DNA of 64,000 nucleotides from Parachryseolinea silvisoli. GTDB lineage: Bacteria; Bacteroidota; Bacteroidia; Cytophagales; Cyclobacteriaceae. Positions 15,404 to 25,102 of this stretch are shown one piece after another. The notes under the pieces were generated by a model, which saw only the letters and a list, made by a program, of their open reading frames with translations, ran no database searches and had not been told where the DNA came from. Positions within the stretch are counted from its first letter, which is position 1. The number at the start of each line of letters is the position of its first letter. The translations under genes were made by a program, and so were the position numbers. The DNA lies in contig NZ_JAIOAO010000005.1 in assembly GCF_021190955.1 (NCBI RefSeq), positions 372,001 through 436,000 on the forward strand, read 5' to 3'.

Positions 15404-16650
15404 AGATCATTGTTTTTTGTTCTGTTCTGGTTTTTACACTGGCTTATGCCGAGGCACGAACGTACAGGGTCAGTAAACAAGGAAAAATCACTACGCTGAA
15501 GGAGGCCGTTGCGCTAAGTGACCATGGAGATACCATTATTATTGAACCTGGAATTTATAAAGAGGGCAATGTAATTATAGAGAAATCTCTGACAATCCTG
15601 GGAAATGGTTTACCAACCATGGATGGAGAGCATAAATACGAAATATTTACCATTCACGCGACCAACGTTACGGTCAGTGGAATCCGGTTTATTGACACCG
15701 GTGTCGCCAACATTAACGATCTGGCGGCAATTAAAATTTTAGACTCAAAAGGAATCAAAATTCAGCACAATAAATTTGAAAACACGTTTTTTGGGATCTA
15801 CCTCGCAAACACAACCTCCTCGCTGATTGAAAAAAACACGTTGTACTCACATGGGATTGCAGAAAATCAGATCGGCAATGGCATCCATTTATGGAAATGT
15901 GAAAACATAACCATAAACAAAAATAATATAAAGGGGCATCGCGATGGAATCTACTTCGAATTTGTCACAAATTCCCTCATCACCAACAACCATAGCGAGG
16001 GGAATGTGCGTTATGGATTGCACTTCATGTTTTCACACAATGACGAATACTACAACAATACATTCCTGCGAAATGGCGCAGGGGTTGCTGTCATGTATAC
16101 AAAAAATGTAAAAATGATTGGGAACACCTTTGACGAAAACTGGGGATCCTCCGCGTATGGCCTGCTGCTGAAAGACATTCGGGATAGCGAGGTAACAAAC
16201 AATACATTTTTTAAGAACACAATCGGCATTCACCTGGAGGGTGTGAGCCGTACAAACTTTACCGAAAATACCTTTACTGAAAACGGCTATGCCGTAAGAC
16301 TTCAGGCCAGCTCCGATGACAATGTTTTTAACCGGAATAATTTTTCCGCTAACACCTTTGATATGGCAACCAACGGTTCGTTGGTTCTAAACCAAATCAA
16401 TGGAAACTATTGGGATAAGTATCAGGGATATGACCTAAACAAAGATGGTATTGGAGACGTACCCTTCCGCCCGGTGAATATGTATGCCATGATCGTGGAA
16501 AGAATACCAGCGGCTATACTTCTATGGAGAAGTTTTTTTGTTTTGCTTATTGACCGCGCAGAGAAAGCCATTCCCGTTGTAACGCCCGAAGACCTGAAAG
16601 ATAGTTCGCCTTCTATGAAACCCTATGATTTCGCTGCAACAAGTAAGTAA
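15400..16650 (+). CDS. nosD: NosD, periplasmic beta-helix maturation factor
   Basis: A 416-residue protein with a signal peptide (residues 1-20) and a long right-handed beta-helix (roughly residues 30-345) of repeated N-N-x-hydrophobic coils (NxxxGIYL, GIHLW, GLHFMFSHNDEYYNN). The HFMFSHND motif is typical of NosD. A C-terminal hydrophobic stretch near residues 369-385 may anchor it in the membrane. With NosF and NosY it forms the ABC machine that matures the CuZ centre. It overlaps the nosF gene by 26 bases. Confidence 0.95.
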   Translation: MKIIVFCSVLVFTLAYAEARTYRVSKQGKITTLKEAVALSDHGDTIIIEPGIYKEGNVIIEKSLTILGNGLPTMDGEHKYEIFTIHATNVTVSGIRFIDTGVANINDLAAIKILDSKGIKIQHNKFENTFFGIYLANTTSSLIEKNTLYSHGIAENQIGNGIHLWKCENITINKNNIKGHRDGIYFEFVTNSLITNNHSEGNVRYGLHFMFSHNDEYYNNTFLRNGAGVAVMYTKNVKMIGNTFDENWGSSAYGLLLKDIRDSEVTNNTFFKNTIGIHLEGVSRTNFTENTFTENGYAVRLQASSDDNVFNRNNFSANTFDMATNGSLVLNQINGNYWDKYQGYDLNKDGIGDVPFRPVNMYAMIVERIPAAILLWRSFFVLLIDRAEKAIPVVTPEDLKDSSPSMKPYDFAATSK

Positions 16651-17353
16651 ACATTTCGGGAAACTTTCCGTCCTGAGTGAAGTTAATTTCAATCTGGAGA
16701 AAGGAAACTCATATGCCCTGGTCGGCCCCAATGGCTCCGGAAAAACAACGCTTATAAAATCCATCCTTGGCATGGTAATACCTTCCCTCGGAAAGATCCT
16801 TGTTGACGGCGAAGATATCAAAGACCATTGGCGATACCGTGAAAAGATCGGGTACATGCCACAAATTGGGCGTTATCCGGAGAATATGCGGATCGGCCAG
16901 CTTTTCGACATGATGAAAAATATTCGCGGCAATACAGCAAATACCGATGAAGAATTGATAAGGGCATTTAACCTCCACAAAATAGTAGACAAAAGAATGC
17001 ATACACTATCAGGCGGCACGCGGCAGAAGGTTAGCGCAGCGCTTGCGTTCCTATTCCACGCTCCTATCCTGATCCTCGACGAACCAACTGCCGGACTTGA
17101 CCCGGTTTCGGTAGAGATACTCAAGGAGAAAATAATACAGGAAAAAAACGCGGGTAAACTGTTCATGATCTCGTCGCACATATTGAGCGACCTGGATGAA
17201 TTATCCTCCCACATCATTTACTTGTTTGAAGGAAAAGTCGCGTACCACGACACCATCGAAAACCTGAAAGAACAAACCCAGGAAAGCCGACTGGGTAAGG
17301 CCATGGCCTCTTTCATTAAAGAAAAGGCATTCACGCACGCTATACCCGATTGA
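16625..17353 (+). CDS. nosF: NosF, ABC ATPase for CuZ maturation
   Basis: A 242-residue ATPase with Walker A GPNGSGKTT (about 34-42), signature LSGGTRQK (about 129), Walker B LILDEPTAGLDP (about 153) and the H-loop ISSHILSDLDEL. It starts inside nosD and ends one base before nosY. It energises the NosDFY complex that acts on NosL-bound copper. No sign of damage. Confidence 0.95.
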   Translation: MISLQQVSKHFGKLSVLSEVNFNLEKGNSYALVGPNGSGKTTLIKSILGMVIPSLGKILVDGEDIKDHWRYREKIGYMPQIGRYPENMRIGQLFDMMKNIRGNTANTDEELIRAFNLHKIVDKRMHTLSGGTRQKVSAALAFLFHAPILILDEPTAGLDPVSVEILKEKIIQEKNAGKLFMISSHILSDLDELSSHIIYLFEGKVAYHDTIENLKEQTQESRLGKAMASFIKEKAFTHAIPD

Positions 17354-17354
17354 C

Positions 17355-18122
17355 ATGCCACGTATAATCAAATATATTTTTTACGACATTTTAAGAACAC
17401 GGTTCATCCTCCTGTATACCGTTTTCCTGTTTGTCTGCACGTTTGCGCTCTACCAGCTCGATAGCGACACCGGTAAAGTGATTATGAGTCTGATGAACGT
17501 GGTCCTGATGGCCATTCCGCTTGTAAGCATTGTATTCACCACCATCCACTTCTATAATTCATACGAATTTATTGAATTGATGCTGGCACAGCCCGTGAAT
17601 CGAAAAACAATCTATCTCAGTGAATACCTCTCGGTGGGGCTGTCGCTTTGTTTCGCCTATTGTATTGGCATTGGTCTACCGATTGTCTTTTACGGCCTGG
17701 CCCCCGGGAGTCTTACACTGTTGTTCACCGGCCTAATGCTTACACTCGTGTTTGTCTCCCTCGCCTTCCTTGCCTCAGTATTAACACGCGACAAAGCAAA
17801 GGCCATCGGACTTGCGCTGCTCTTCTGGTTTTACTTCTCCCTTATTTTTGACGGACTCTTGTTGTGGATCATCTATACGTTCGGAGATTATCCGTTGGAA
17901 AAAGTCACCGTTGCCCTCGTCGCGTTTAATCCAATTGACCTCGCCAGGATCATGATGCTCCTTCAGTTGGACATCTCTGCCCTCATGGGGTATACCGGCG
18001 CTTTTTTTCAGGATTTTTTCGGGAGCCATATCGGAATTGTCTTCTCGGCCGGCGTTCTGTTGTTATGGATCCTCGTTCCACTCATTCTTGCGACAAAAAT
18101 ATTCCTCAAAAAAGATCTTTAA
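17355..18122 (+). CDS. nosY: NosY, ABC permease for CuZ maturation
   Basis: A 255-residue membrane protein with six hydrophobic segments (about 18-36, 44-66, 96-118, 125-147, 153-176 and 228-250) and the LAQPVNRKTIYLSEYLS segment of NosY proteins after the second. It forms the membrane part of NosDFY. It is the last gene of the nos unit. The 174 bases up to the ldhA-like gene have no gene, only a short GC-rich repeat directly after the stop. Confidence 0.93.
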   Translation: MPRIIKYIFYDILRTRFILLYTVFLFVCTFALYQLDSDTGKVIMSLMNVVLMAIPLVSIVFTTIHFYNSYEFIELMLAQPVNRKTIYLSEYLSVGLSLCFAYCIGIGLPIVFYGLAPGSLTLLFTGLMLTLVFVSLAFLASVLTRDKAKAIGLALLFWFYFSLIFDGLLLWIIYTFGDYPLEKVTVALVAFNPIDLARIMMLLQLDISALMGYTGAFFQDFFGSHIGIVFSAGVLLLWILVPLILATKIFLKKDL

Positions 18123-18296
18123 GCCGGTCCTGCCGGACGAGCCGATCTATTCAGTTTCCCAATACAAGTCACTTCTGAAATTCGAGGCACGCACTTTACA
18201 TGATTGCGGCGTAAAAAAGTTGTTTTCAGATCTTTTAACATATTTAATAACTATTTTTACTATCAAACCATCTGATATCCTATCCCCACTGCCGCA

Positions 18297-19289
18297 ATGA
18301 AAATCGCTGTGTTTAGTACATATTCGTATGACCAGGAATTTCTCATCCGATATAACACAGGTCATACGTTAAGTTTTTTTTCTGTCCCCCTACACGAGCA
18401 GACGGCATCCCTGGCCAGCGGCTGTGATGCGGTTTGTATCTTCGTTAACGACGCACTGACGTCCACCGTATTGGAACTCTTGCACCGGCAGGGCGTGCGT
18501 TTGATTGTACTCCGATGTGCTGGTTTTAACAACGTTGACATCCCAGCCGCCACTGCACATGGAATGCCGGTTGTGCGGGTACCCGCGTATTCACCCGAAG
18601 CGGTCGCTGAGCATACCATGGCCCTGATTCTTACCCTCAATCGTAAAACACACAAGGCTTATAACCGCATACGAGAAGGGAATTTTTCGCTTGAGCGCAT
18701 GATGGGATTCAATCTGCACGGCCGCAAGGTTGCTGTCATCGGAACAGGCAGGATCGGTAAAGCATTTTGCCGTATCCTTAAAGGCTTCGGCTGCCATATA
18801 CAAGCCTTTGATATTTACCCAGATTCAGACCTCGTCGCTGAGGGTATTTTGTATAGTCCCTTAACAGAAGCGTTATCCGGGGCCGACATCGTCTCGTTGC
18901 ACTGTCCACTGACAGATAGCACAAGGCATTTAATCAACACAGAGACTCTAAAATTATTTAAGCCGGGCTCGATGCTGATCAATACCAGCCGGGGTGGATT
19001 GATTAACGCCGCCGATGTCATTAAAGCACTAAAGAGCCGCCATCTTGGCTATCTTGGGTTAGATGTCTATGAACAGGAAAGTAAATTATTTTTCCAGGAT
19101 TTGTCTGAAGACATTATTGAAGATGATCTGATCATGCGACTTATCTCTTTCCCAAATGTACTAATCACTTCTCATCAGGGTTTCTTCACTCAGGAAGCGA
19201 TGGAACAGATCGCCATTACCACTTTCGCAAATATCGACGCATTTTCAACGGGGGGCGAACTTATAAATCAAGTGAGGATTTCTGAATAA
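18297..19289 (+). CDS. ldhA: D-lactate dehydrogenase-like 2-hydroxyacid dehydrogenase
   Basis: A 330-residue D-2-hydroxyacid dehydrogenase of the fermentative LdhA type. The NAD-binding motif is VIGTGRIGKAF (about 142). The catalytic Arg is in NTSRGGLIN, the Glu in LDVYEQES and the His in ITSHQGFFT, followed by the AMEQIAITTFANI end typical of D-LDH. It reduces pyruvate to D-lactate with NADH, in line with life under low oxygen next to the N2O reductase cluster. It is convergent with the hybrid sensor gene. Confidence 0.85.
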   Translation: MKIAVFSTYSYDQEFLIRYNTGHTLSFFSVPLHEQTASLASGCDAVCIFVNDALTSTVLELLHRQGVRLIVLRCAGFNNVDIPAATAHGMPVVRVPAYSPEAVAEHTMALILTLNRKTHKAYNRIREGNFSLERMMGFNLHGRKVAVIGTGRIGKAFCRILKGFGCHIQAFDIYPDSDLVAEGILYSPLTEALSGADIVSLHCPLTDSTRHLINTETLKLFKPGSMLINTSRGGLINAADVIKALKSRHLGYLGLDVYEQESKLFFQDLSEDIIEDDLIMRLISFPNVLITSHQGFFTQEAMEQIAITTFANIDAFSTGGELINQVRISE

Positions 19290-19333
19290 GTGTCCCGAAA
19301 TAGGCAGATTCAAAAGTGATGATTCTTGTTAAT

Positions 19334-22300
19334 TCATCCCTTCGATTGATGAGCTTCGATAAACTCCGATGGAGACATTTCGAACTCTTTTCTGAACTCT
19401 TTGCTAAAATACTTACGGTCGTTAAATCCAACGGAAAACGCCACGTCGGCAATGGACATTGATGGCTGCTTCAAAAGCTCGGCGGCTTTTTTCAATCGCA
19501 TTTCTTTAATAAGGTCAGCAACGGAATAGCTCGTAAGGGCTTGTACTTTCTTATAAAGGACAGACCGGCTCATGCCAATTTCAATGACCAGTGCATCGAC
19601 ATCAAATTGCGGATCATCCATTTTTGATTCGATGATAGCCATCAGTTTACCAATAAACTGCTCCTCCGGCGAATTTGATGTTACAGAAATCCTGGTGGGT
19701 TGAAGAATCAGCTGTTGTGAAAATTTCTCACGCATAATCTCCTTCGCCGTGAGGAGATTTTTTATGGTGAGTTCGAGTATTTTCGTATTGAATGGCTTCG
19801 AGATATAGGCATCGGCGCCCGTAGCCAGACCTTGTACATGGTTCCCAACAGACGAACGAGCCGTCAGCAGGATAACCGGAATATGATTTGTATTCTCTGT
19901 GGACTTAACCGACGCGCACAGTGCGAGCCCGTCCGTACCCGGCATCATGATGTCGCTGATGATGAGGTCAGGTATGTTCCGCTCCATGGACAGGAGTGCA
20001 TGCGATCCGTTAGCGAACTCGATGATATCGTAGTTTGGTCTTAAGGTATCGACTATAAATGACCGAACTTCGTCATTGTCTTCCGCTATCAAAATGGTTG
20101 GTTTTACCTGCGTTGTACGGGGTATTTCCAAGACATCGCCCGGCACAGGATCCGTAAACGACCCGATTTCCTGATAATCATCCGAACAAAATGACTCAGA
20201 GACGATCTGGGTCTTATCAAAATGGTCTACCCCTTTTTTTAGCGACACCGTAAATGTAGTACTGCCAGCTTTTTCGTCGGTCCAGGTATTGCTGTTAAAA
20301 TGCAACATACCCTTGTGGAGCTCCACAATAGTCTTTGAAAGCGCCAGCCCTATTCCGCTGCCCATGTTCTGCCTGCCGGAGTCGTCAACCTGATAGAAAT
20401 TCTTAAATAATTGGTCCTGATGAGCTTTGGGAATTCCTTTGCCGTTATCAGAAACATGAATATCGACCCATTCGTGGCGGGATTCGATACGTAAAATAAT
20501 CTTACGATGATCTGGGGTGAATTTAAACGCATTGGAAAGAAGGTTGAAAACTACTTTTTCAAGTTGATTTGAATCGAAGTAAAGCCATATCGATTCTTCA
20601 TCACTTAAAAATTCATAAGCAATGTTTTTGTCGTCCGCAAGCCCCTGGAAGTATTCGAATATCTTTTTGCAAAAGGGGACGATGTCTTGTTGCGATATAT
20701 AGAGTGACATATGCCCCTCTTCGGCTTTTCGAAAGTCCATGAGTTCCGTGACAAGCTTCATGAGTCGGGAAGCGTTATTCCTGATCAAGAGAAGTTGCTT
20801 GCTGGCGAACCTTTCATTGGAAAGACCATCCATGAGTTTCTGCACCGGGCCAAGAATGAGCGTAAGCGGGGTTCGGATCTCATGCGAAATATTCGTAAAG
20901 AAATTCATTTTCATTTGGTACAACTCCTGCCTCCGTTCATTCAGAAGATGTTCCATTTGCAATTCAGCCAGCATTCGCCGGCGATATCCCATAAGGGCCA
21001 GCACGGCCGTTACGAATCCCATTGCCAGCAAAAAATAAATGGCATAAGCCCACCAGGTTCTCCACCACGGCGGCAGCACGGTTAACGCTACTTCTCTGAT
21101 TTCTGCACCCCAGCGCTTACCATCGTTCGATGTCTTGATGTAAAGTCTATAGCTTCCCGGCTGGAGGTTGGTGAAATTAACAATCCGCTGATTGCCAAGG
21201 GGCCGCCACGTTTCGTTACCCCGTAGCCCTCCAAGCTTGATGGCATATTGGCTCTTTTCCGAATTAATATAATTAAGCGCCGCAAACTTAAAACTAACAG
21301 AGCCCTGGTCGTAGTTCAACGTTATTTTATCAACCCGCGTGGGTGACTTTGCTATTGGAGACTCTCCACCGATGGGAACGCTTTTATTGTTGATCAATAT
21401 TTCCGTTAACACAATCGTTGCTGGACTGGTGTTTGTGATCAATTTGTCGGGAGAAAAAATAGACAGCCCATTCGTTCCGCCAAATGCCAGCTCATGCGTT
21501 TGAAGAGACAAACCACAGGCGTTAGAAAATTGATTGCACGGCAATCCGTCGGATGATTTGTATACCGTAAAGTAGAAATCATCAACATCAAATGGAGTCC
21601 TGAATTTCCGAAACGACAATTTCACAATGCCCATATCGGTACTAAACCACAAGTTCTGATCCTCGTCTTCCGTGATCGCGTGAATGAAATTATCGGCAAG
21701 CCCCAACAGGTCAGTGATGGGATAGAATTCGTTTGTTTTTACATCGAAGTAATTTAGCCCGCTTTCGGTGCCAATCCACATCCTGCGCTTCGAGTCAATA
21801 AAAAAGACTGTGACGTGATTATGACTTATACGACTTTGAATGTCTCTACTTCGTCTATACAAATGAGTAAACGCTTTCTTTTGGGTATCGTAGTACGACA
21901 AGCCATTCTGAGTGCCTACCCAAATATTTTCCAATGAATCTTTCAGGAGTGCCGTGACGAAATTATCTGCGACCGATCCGGCACCGCCTTCATTTAAGTA
22001 TGAAAGAAGTGTTTGCCCGTTGCGAAAGAATTTCAATCCGCCCCCGTTGGTACCAATCCATGCACCATCGTCATCCGGCAGTATTGTATTGACTATCTTT
22101 TCGCCGAGTCGCCCCTGCCTGATTGGGATATCAAAATGTGTGATCTTTCCGGAGGATTTTTGTAAGACGCTTAACCCCTCCAGGGTGCCTATCCATAGGG
22201 TTTCTCCATCGTCGGCCAGTGACTTGATACCGTTGTTGATCCTTCCCTTACGCGGCGACTTGACCGAATAGTGCGTGAACGAATCTAATTTTCTATTGAC

Positions 22301-23464
22301 ATGACTTACGCCGCCGCCATACGTACCCACCCAAAGGGAACCATCAGAATCTTCCACCAGCGCGCTAACCAGCGGGTGCAAAAAACCCTTCGGACCAACT
22401 GCTTCTCCGATATTGTTAAAGTTTGAATTTCCGGAATAAAAGAAATCAATACCGCCAGAGAAGGTGCCTACCCATACACATGATGCGCGATCCTTCATCA
22501 GACACCGCACGGCGTTATCGCTGATCGTATTCGTGTTGGTTGATTCGTGTAAATAGTTGGTAAACTGATTGTTTGTGGTATTCAACTGACTGATGCCATT
22601 CTGTGTCGCAAACCACAACGTGTTGCTATCATAGATCAGAATATCCTTGATCCAATCGGACGATAAGCAGTTGGCGCAATTCTCTTTGAATGCGTATGAC
22701 TGTATTTCATTTCTGGCAGCATTGAACCGAAAGACGCCGGATGTTTCTGTACCAAACCACAGGTCGCCATCGACTGTTTGCCGGATAACGACAACTTTTG
22801 TTGACTGGTGCAGTTTGCTGGCCTGAATAGCATCGGGCAAAGGCAGCATTTTTCTCGAAACCGGGTCAAACCTGTTCAACCCGCTTTTCGATCCAACCCA
22901 CAATTTTTGTTCGTTGTCTATATATAAGGAGTATACTGCCTCGTTGGCTATTGAAATGGTCTCCGTTATTGAGGCGTCTTCCAGTGTTTTAGTGGCTTTA
23001 TTCAATTTCTTCAGGCCTGCGAACGTACCGATCCACAGGTTTTTCCGGCCATCCTCGGCAATAGCGGAAATGTAGTTCCTGCCGCCTTTTGCCTTGACGA
23101 TGTCAATTGATTCAAATGTTTCAAGATCGCGATCGAAGCGATTTAGTCCATGCGCAGTGGCCACCCAGATGGATTTTTCGGTGTCCATAAAAACGGCATT
23201 AACGCGATCATTGCTGATGCTGCTTGTATCTGAAACGCTATGAATGAATGTTTTGAACTCATAACCGTCATAACGTGTAAGGCCTTTCAGATTACCGAAC
23301 CAAATAAAACCCTGATCGTCCTGCAGGAATGCCGAAACCGGGCTTTGCACCAGTCCTTCGCGATAAGAAAGGTGCTTAAAATTGACAAGGCCTGTTTGCG
23401 CGCCCAGCAAACCGTACCGGAGCACTGTGATCAGTAATACGAGGTAATATTTACTCCTGGCCAT
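19334..23464 (-). CDS. Hybrid two-component system protein (one-protein sensor-regulator)
   Basis: I take the start at 23464 (MARSKYYLVLLITVL); the frame is open ten codons further up. Numbered from that upstream end (1386), domains are: signal peptide, about 14 two-component propeller repeats (30-750, pattern WIGTxxGLNxFD), Y_Y_Y domain (760-825), one transmembrane helix (about 832-855), HisKA with NFFTNISHEIRTPL (His near 870), HATPase with DNGKGI and GSGIGLAL, a receiver with Asp in ISDIMMPGTDG (1130-1252) and an AraC HTH (last 100). All key residues are present. Such proteins sense carbohydrates in the periplasm and switch on utilization loci. No such locus is directly adjacent; the nearest is at 34-51 kb, which has its own AraC gene. 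Confidence 0.95.
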   Translation of the reverse strand: MARSKYYLVLLITVLRYGLLGAQTGLVNFKHLSYREGLVQSPVSAFLQDDQGFIWFGNLKGLTRYDGYEFKTFIHSVSDTSSISNDRVNAVFMDTEKSIWVATAHGLNRFDRDLETFESIDIVKAKGGRNYISAIAEDGRKNLWIGTFAGLKKLNKATKTLEDASITETISIANEAVYSLYIDNEQKLWVGSKSGLNRFDPVSRKMLPLPDAIQASKLHQSTKVVVIRQTVDGDLWFGTETSGVFRFNAARNEIQSYAFKENCANCLSSDWIKDILIYDSNTLWFATQNGISQLNTTNNQFTNYLHESTNTNTISDNAVRCLMKDRASCVWVGTFSGGIDFFYSGNSNFNNIGEAVGPKGFLHPLVSALVEDSDGSLWVGTYGGGVSHVNRKLDSFTHYSVKSPRKGRINNGIKSLADDGETLWIGTLEGLSVLQKSSGKITHFDIPIRQGRLGEKIVNTILPDDDGAWIGTNGGGLKFFRNGQTLLSYLNEGGAGSVADNFVTALLKDSLENIWVGTQNGLSYYDTQKKAFTHLYRRSRDIQSRISHNHVTVFFIDSKRRMWIGTESGLNYFDVKTNEFYPITDLLGLADNFIHAITEDEDQNLWFSTDMGIVKLSFRKFRTPFDVDDFYFTVYKSSDGLPCNQFSNACGLSLQTHELAFGGTNGLSIFSPDKLITNTSPATIVLTEILINNKSVPIGGESPIAKSPTRVDKITLNYDQGSVSFKFAALNYINSEKSQYAIKLGGLRGNETWRPLGNQRIVNFTNLQPGSYRLYIKTSNDGKRWGAEIREVALTVLPPWWRTWWAYAIYFLLAMGFVTAVLALMGYRRRMLAELQMEHLLNERRQELYQMKMNFFTNISHEIRTPLTLILGPVQKLMDGLSNERFASKQLLLIRNNASRLMKLVTELMDFRKAEEGHMSLYISQQDIVPFCKKIFEYFQGLADDKNIAYEFLSDEESIWLYFDSNQLEKVVFNLLSNAFKFTPDHRKIILRIESRHEWVDIHVSDNGKGIPKAHQDQLFKNFYQVDDSGRQNMGSGIGLALSKTIVELHKGMLHFNSNTWTDEKAGSTTFTVSLKKGVDHFDKTQIVSESFCSDDYQEIGSFTDPVPGDVLEIPRTTQVKPTILIAEDNDEVRSFIVDTLRPNYDIIEFANGSHALLSMERNIPDLIISDIMMPGTDGLALCASVKSTENTNHIPVILLTARSSVGNHVQGLATGADAYISKPFNTKILELTIKNLLTAKEIMREKFSQQLILQPTRISVTSNSPEEQFIGKLMAIIESKMDDPQFDVDALVIEIGMSRSVLYKKVQALTSYSVADLIKEMRLKKAAELLKQPSMSIADVAFSVGFNDRKYFSKEFRKEFEMSPSEFIEAHQSKG

Positions 23465-23653
23465 TATAGTAAAGTTCATAGGCTGCGGATACAACTCAAG
23501 TTAAGCAAATTAGAAATTCATCCCAATGGCGGCTATCGATCAGGACGTTTGCCCCCCTATTCCCAGACGAATTTCACCCCTTTCCAGCCCGGTCATCTGC
23601 CATATTTGTACAAGCAAAACCAAATAAATTGGTCAATTCAAATCTAAATCTAT

Positions 23654-23878
23654 ATGACACATCAATCCAACTGGCCTGCCACCACAAAAGTGAATTTGAA
23701 GGCGGGCTTCCGAATTCATCTTCTTGTTTTTCTGCTTGTAACACCGGTCCTGTGGCTTGTCTGGTACCTGACCGACAGAACTTATCCGTGGCCTCTCTGG
23801 TCAACGCCAGCATGGGCAATCGGTATACTCTTTCATTACCTGGGCGCATTTGTTTTCCGAAAATCAGCAGACAATTAA
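23654..23878 (+). CDS. Small 2TM-domain membrane protein
   Basis: A 74-residue protein with two hydrophobic helices (about 20-41 and 52-70) joined by a Trp/Pro-rich loop; the FRIHLLVFLLV and WPLWSTPAWAIGILFHYLGAFVF pattern matches the 2TM domain (PF13239), often fused to kinases. Here it stands alone, 11 bases before the cupin gene and divergent from the hybrid sensor. It is the first gene of the seven-gene run ending at 28371. Confidence 0.75.
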   Translation: MTHQSNWPATTKVNLKAGFRIHLLVFLLVTPVLWLVWYLTDRTYPWPLWSTPAWAIGILFHYLGAFVFRKSADN

Positions 23879-23888
23879 TACCCGTCGC

Positions 23889-24470
23889 ATGAACGAACAG
23901 CCAAGGACATTCAAGCGCATCGTGACAGGCCACGACGCCGATAGGAAGGCCATTATTATTCCCAACCTGCCACCTATGACTACGCGGCTTATAGGCGGGC
24001 CCGGTGGTCCTACTCTCTTTGAAGTATGGCACACGGCAGAAACACCTGCTTTGATCACGGCACAGCCCGGCTCCTCAGACGAAGATGGTCTGGTGCTGGC
24101 ACCACCGGGAAATGGGACCCGGATACGGGTTATCGAATTCCCTCCGGAAGGCGATGAGATACGACAACTTACGGGGGCAGATGCCCAGGCTAAATTCAAA
24201 TCCATGGGGAGCGAAAGCGCTTCAACTTCACAGGCTGGCGCCCCTCATCCATTAATGCATCGCACGCAAACCGTGGATTACGGCATCGTGCTCGAAGGCG
24301 AAATAACGATGGTTCTCGATCGCGGTGAGACCTCCCTCCAGGCCGGCGACGTCATTATTCAAAACGGTACGAACCATGCCTGGGCTAACCGGTCGGGAAA
24401 GATCTGCCGTATGGCATTTGTCCTGATCGACGGCAGGTTCTCTGATGAAATTGCACCGGAAAAAAAATAA
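23889..24470 (+). CDS. Cupin-domain protein
   Basis: The start at 23889 gives 193 residues. The cupin core is in the C-terminal half: HRTQTVDYGIVLEGEITMVLD and GDVIIQNGTNHAWANRSG, with a potential metal-binding set of His, Asp/Glu and His residues. The N-terminal half (GPGGPTLFEVWHT) is of the type seen in uncharacterised fungal and bacterial cupins. It lies 10 bases after the 2TM gene and 4 bases before the carboxymuconolactone-decarboxylase-like gene, so they are almost surely co-transcribed. Function is unknown; an aromatic or lactone substrate is inferred from neighbours. Confidence 0.85.
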   Translation: MNEQPRTFKRIVTGHDADRKAIIIPNLPPMTTRLIGGPGGPTLFEVWHTAETPALITAQPGSSDEDGLVLAPPGNGTRIRVIEFPPEGDEIRQLTGADAQAKFKSMGSESASTSQAGAPHPLMHRTQTVDYGIVLEGEITMVLDRGETSLQAGDVIIQNGTNHAWANRSGKICRMAFVLIDGRFSDEIAPEKK

Positions 24471-24474
24471 AGCT

Positions 24475-25044
24475 ATGCGCCTCGAACCATTACCACCCGA
24501 TACGCTTGGTGTAGACGTCCGTCACGTGCATGACGAGATAGCCAATCTCATTGGCCGGAGTCAAAGCCAGGTAACCATGATCGACGAGCAAGGAGCATTG
24601 CTTGGGCCATTTCCGCCGATGTTACATTATCCGAAGTTTGGCGTCCCGGCGTTAAGCTTTATACGTACGCTGGACATTCACGCGACACTTGAAAAACGAG
24701 TACGTGAAGTAGCCATTCTCACGATTGGGGCAGCGTTTGGTGCGCGCTTCGAGCTATATGCACATGAGATCATGGCTATGGCGTTCGGCCTTCCCGCCAG
24801 TGCTATCGCAACGCTGGCCGCAGGGGGAAAGCCTCATGGATTGAACGAACAGGAAACCGTTGCCCATGACATCGCCATGGCGCTGGCAAGGGGACGCGTT
24901 GTTCCCGACGCAACCTATCAATGGGCTGTACACCTGCTCGGGCGTGAGGGTGTGGCCGAGCTTTTCTTCCTGATTGGCGGCTATAGTTTTCTTGCTATGA
25001 TCTTGAACGGTTTCGATATGCCGGCCCCCGACACGATCCGATAA
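24475..25044 (+). CDS. Carboxymuconolactone decarboxylase-family protein
   Basis: The start at 24475 (MRLEPLPPDTLG) gives 189 residues. The family helix is REVAILTIGAAFGARFELYAHEIMA (about 79-103, shown by its ELYAHE motif); the AhpD-type CxxC is absent, so it is not a peroxide-reducing type. The ELYAHE form is the more frequent one in decarboxylase-like members. Its role probably lies in the chemistry of a lactone or aromatic compound. It follows the cupin gene by four bases, and the alpha/beta hydrolase gene follows after 58 bases. Confidence 0.87.
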   Translation: MRLEPLPPDTLGVDVRHVHDEIANLIGRSQSQVTMIDEQGALLGPFPPMLHYPKFGVPALSFIRTLDIHATLEKRVREVAILTIGAAFGARFELYAHEIMAMAFGLPASAIATLAAGGKPHGLNEQETVAHDIAMALARGRVVPDATYQWAVHLLGREGVAELFFLIGGYSFLAMILNGFDMPAPDTIR

Positions 25045-25102
25045 TCATCCATCGGCAACAGAGTTTTACCAAGACGTTTATGAAAAACAAAAACTTAAAA
25101 AA

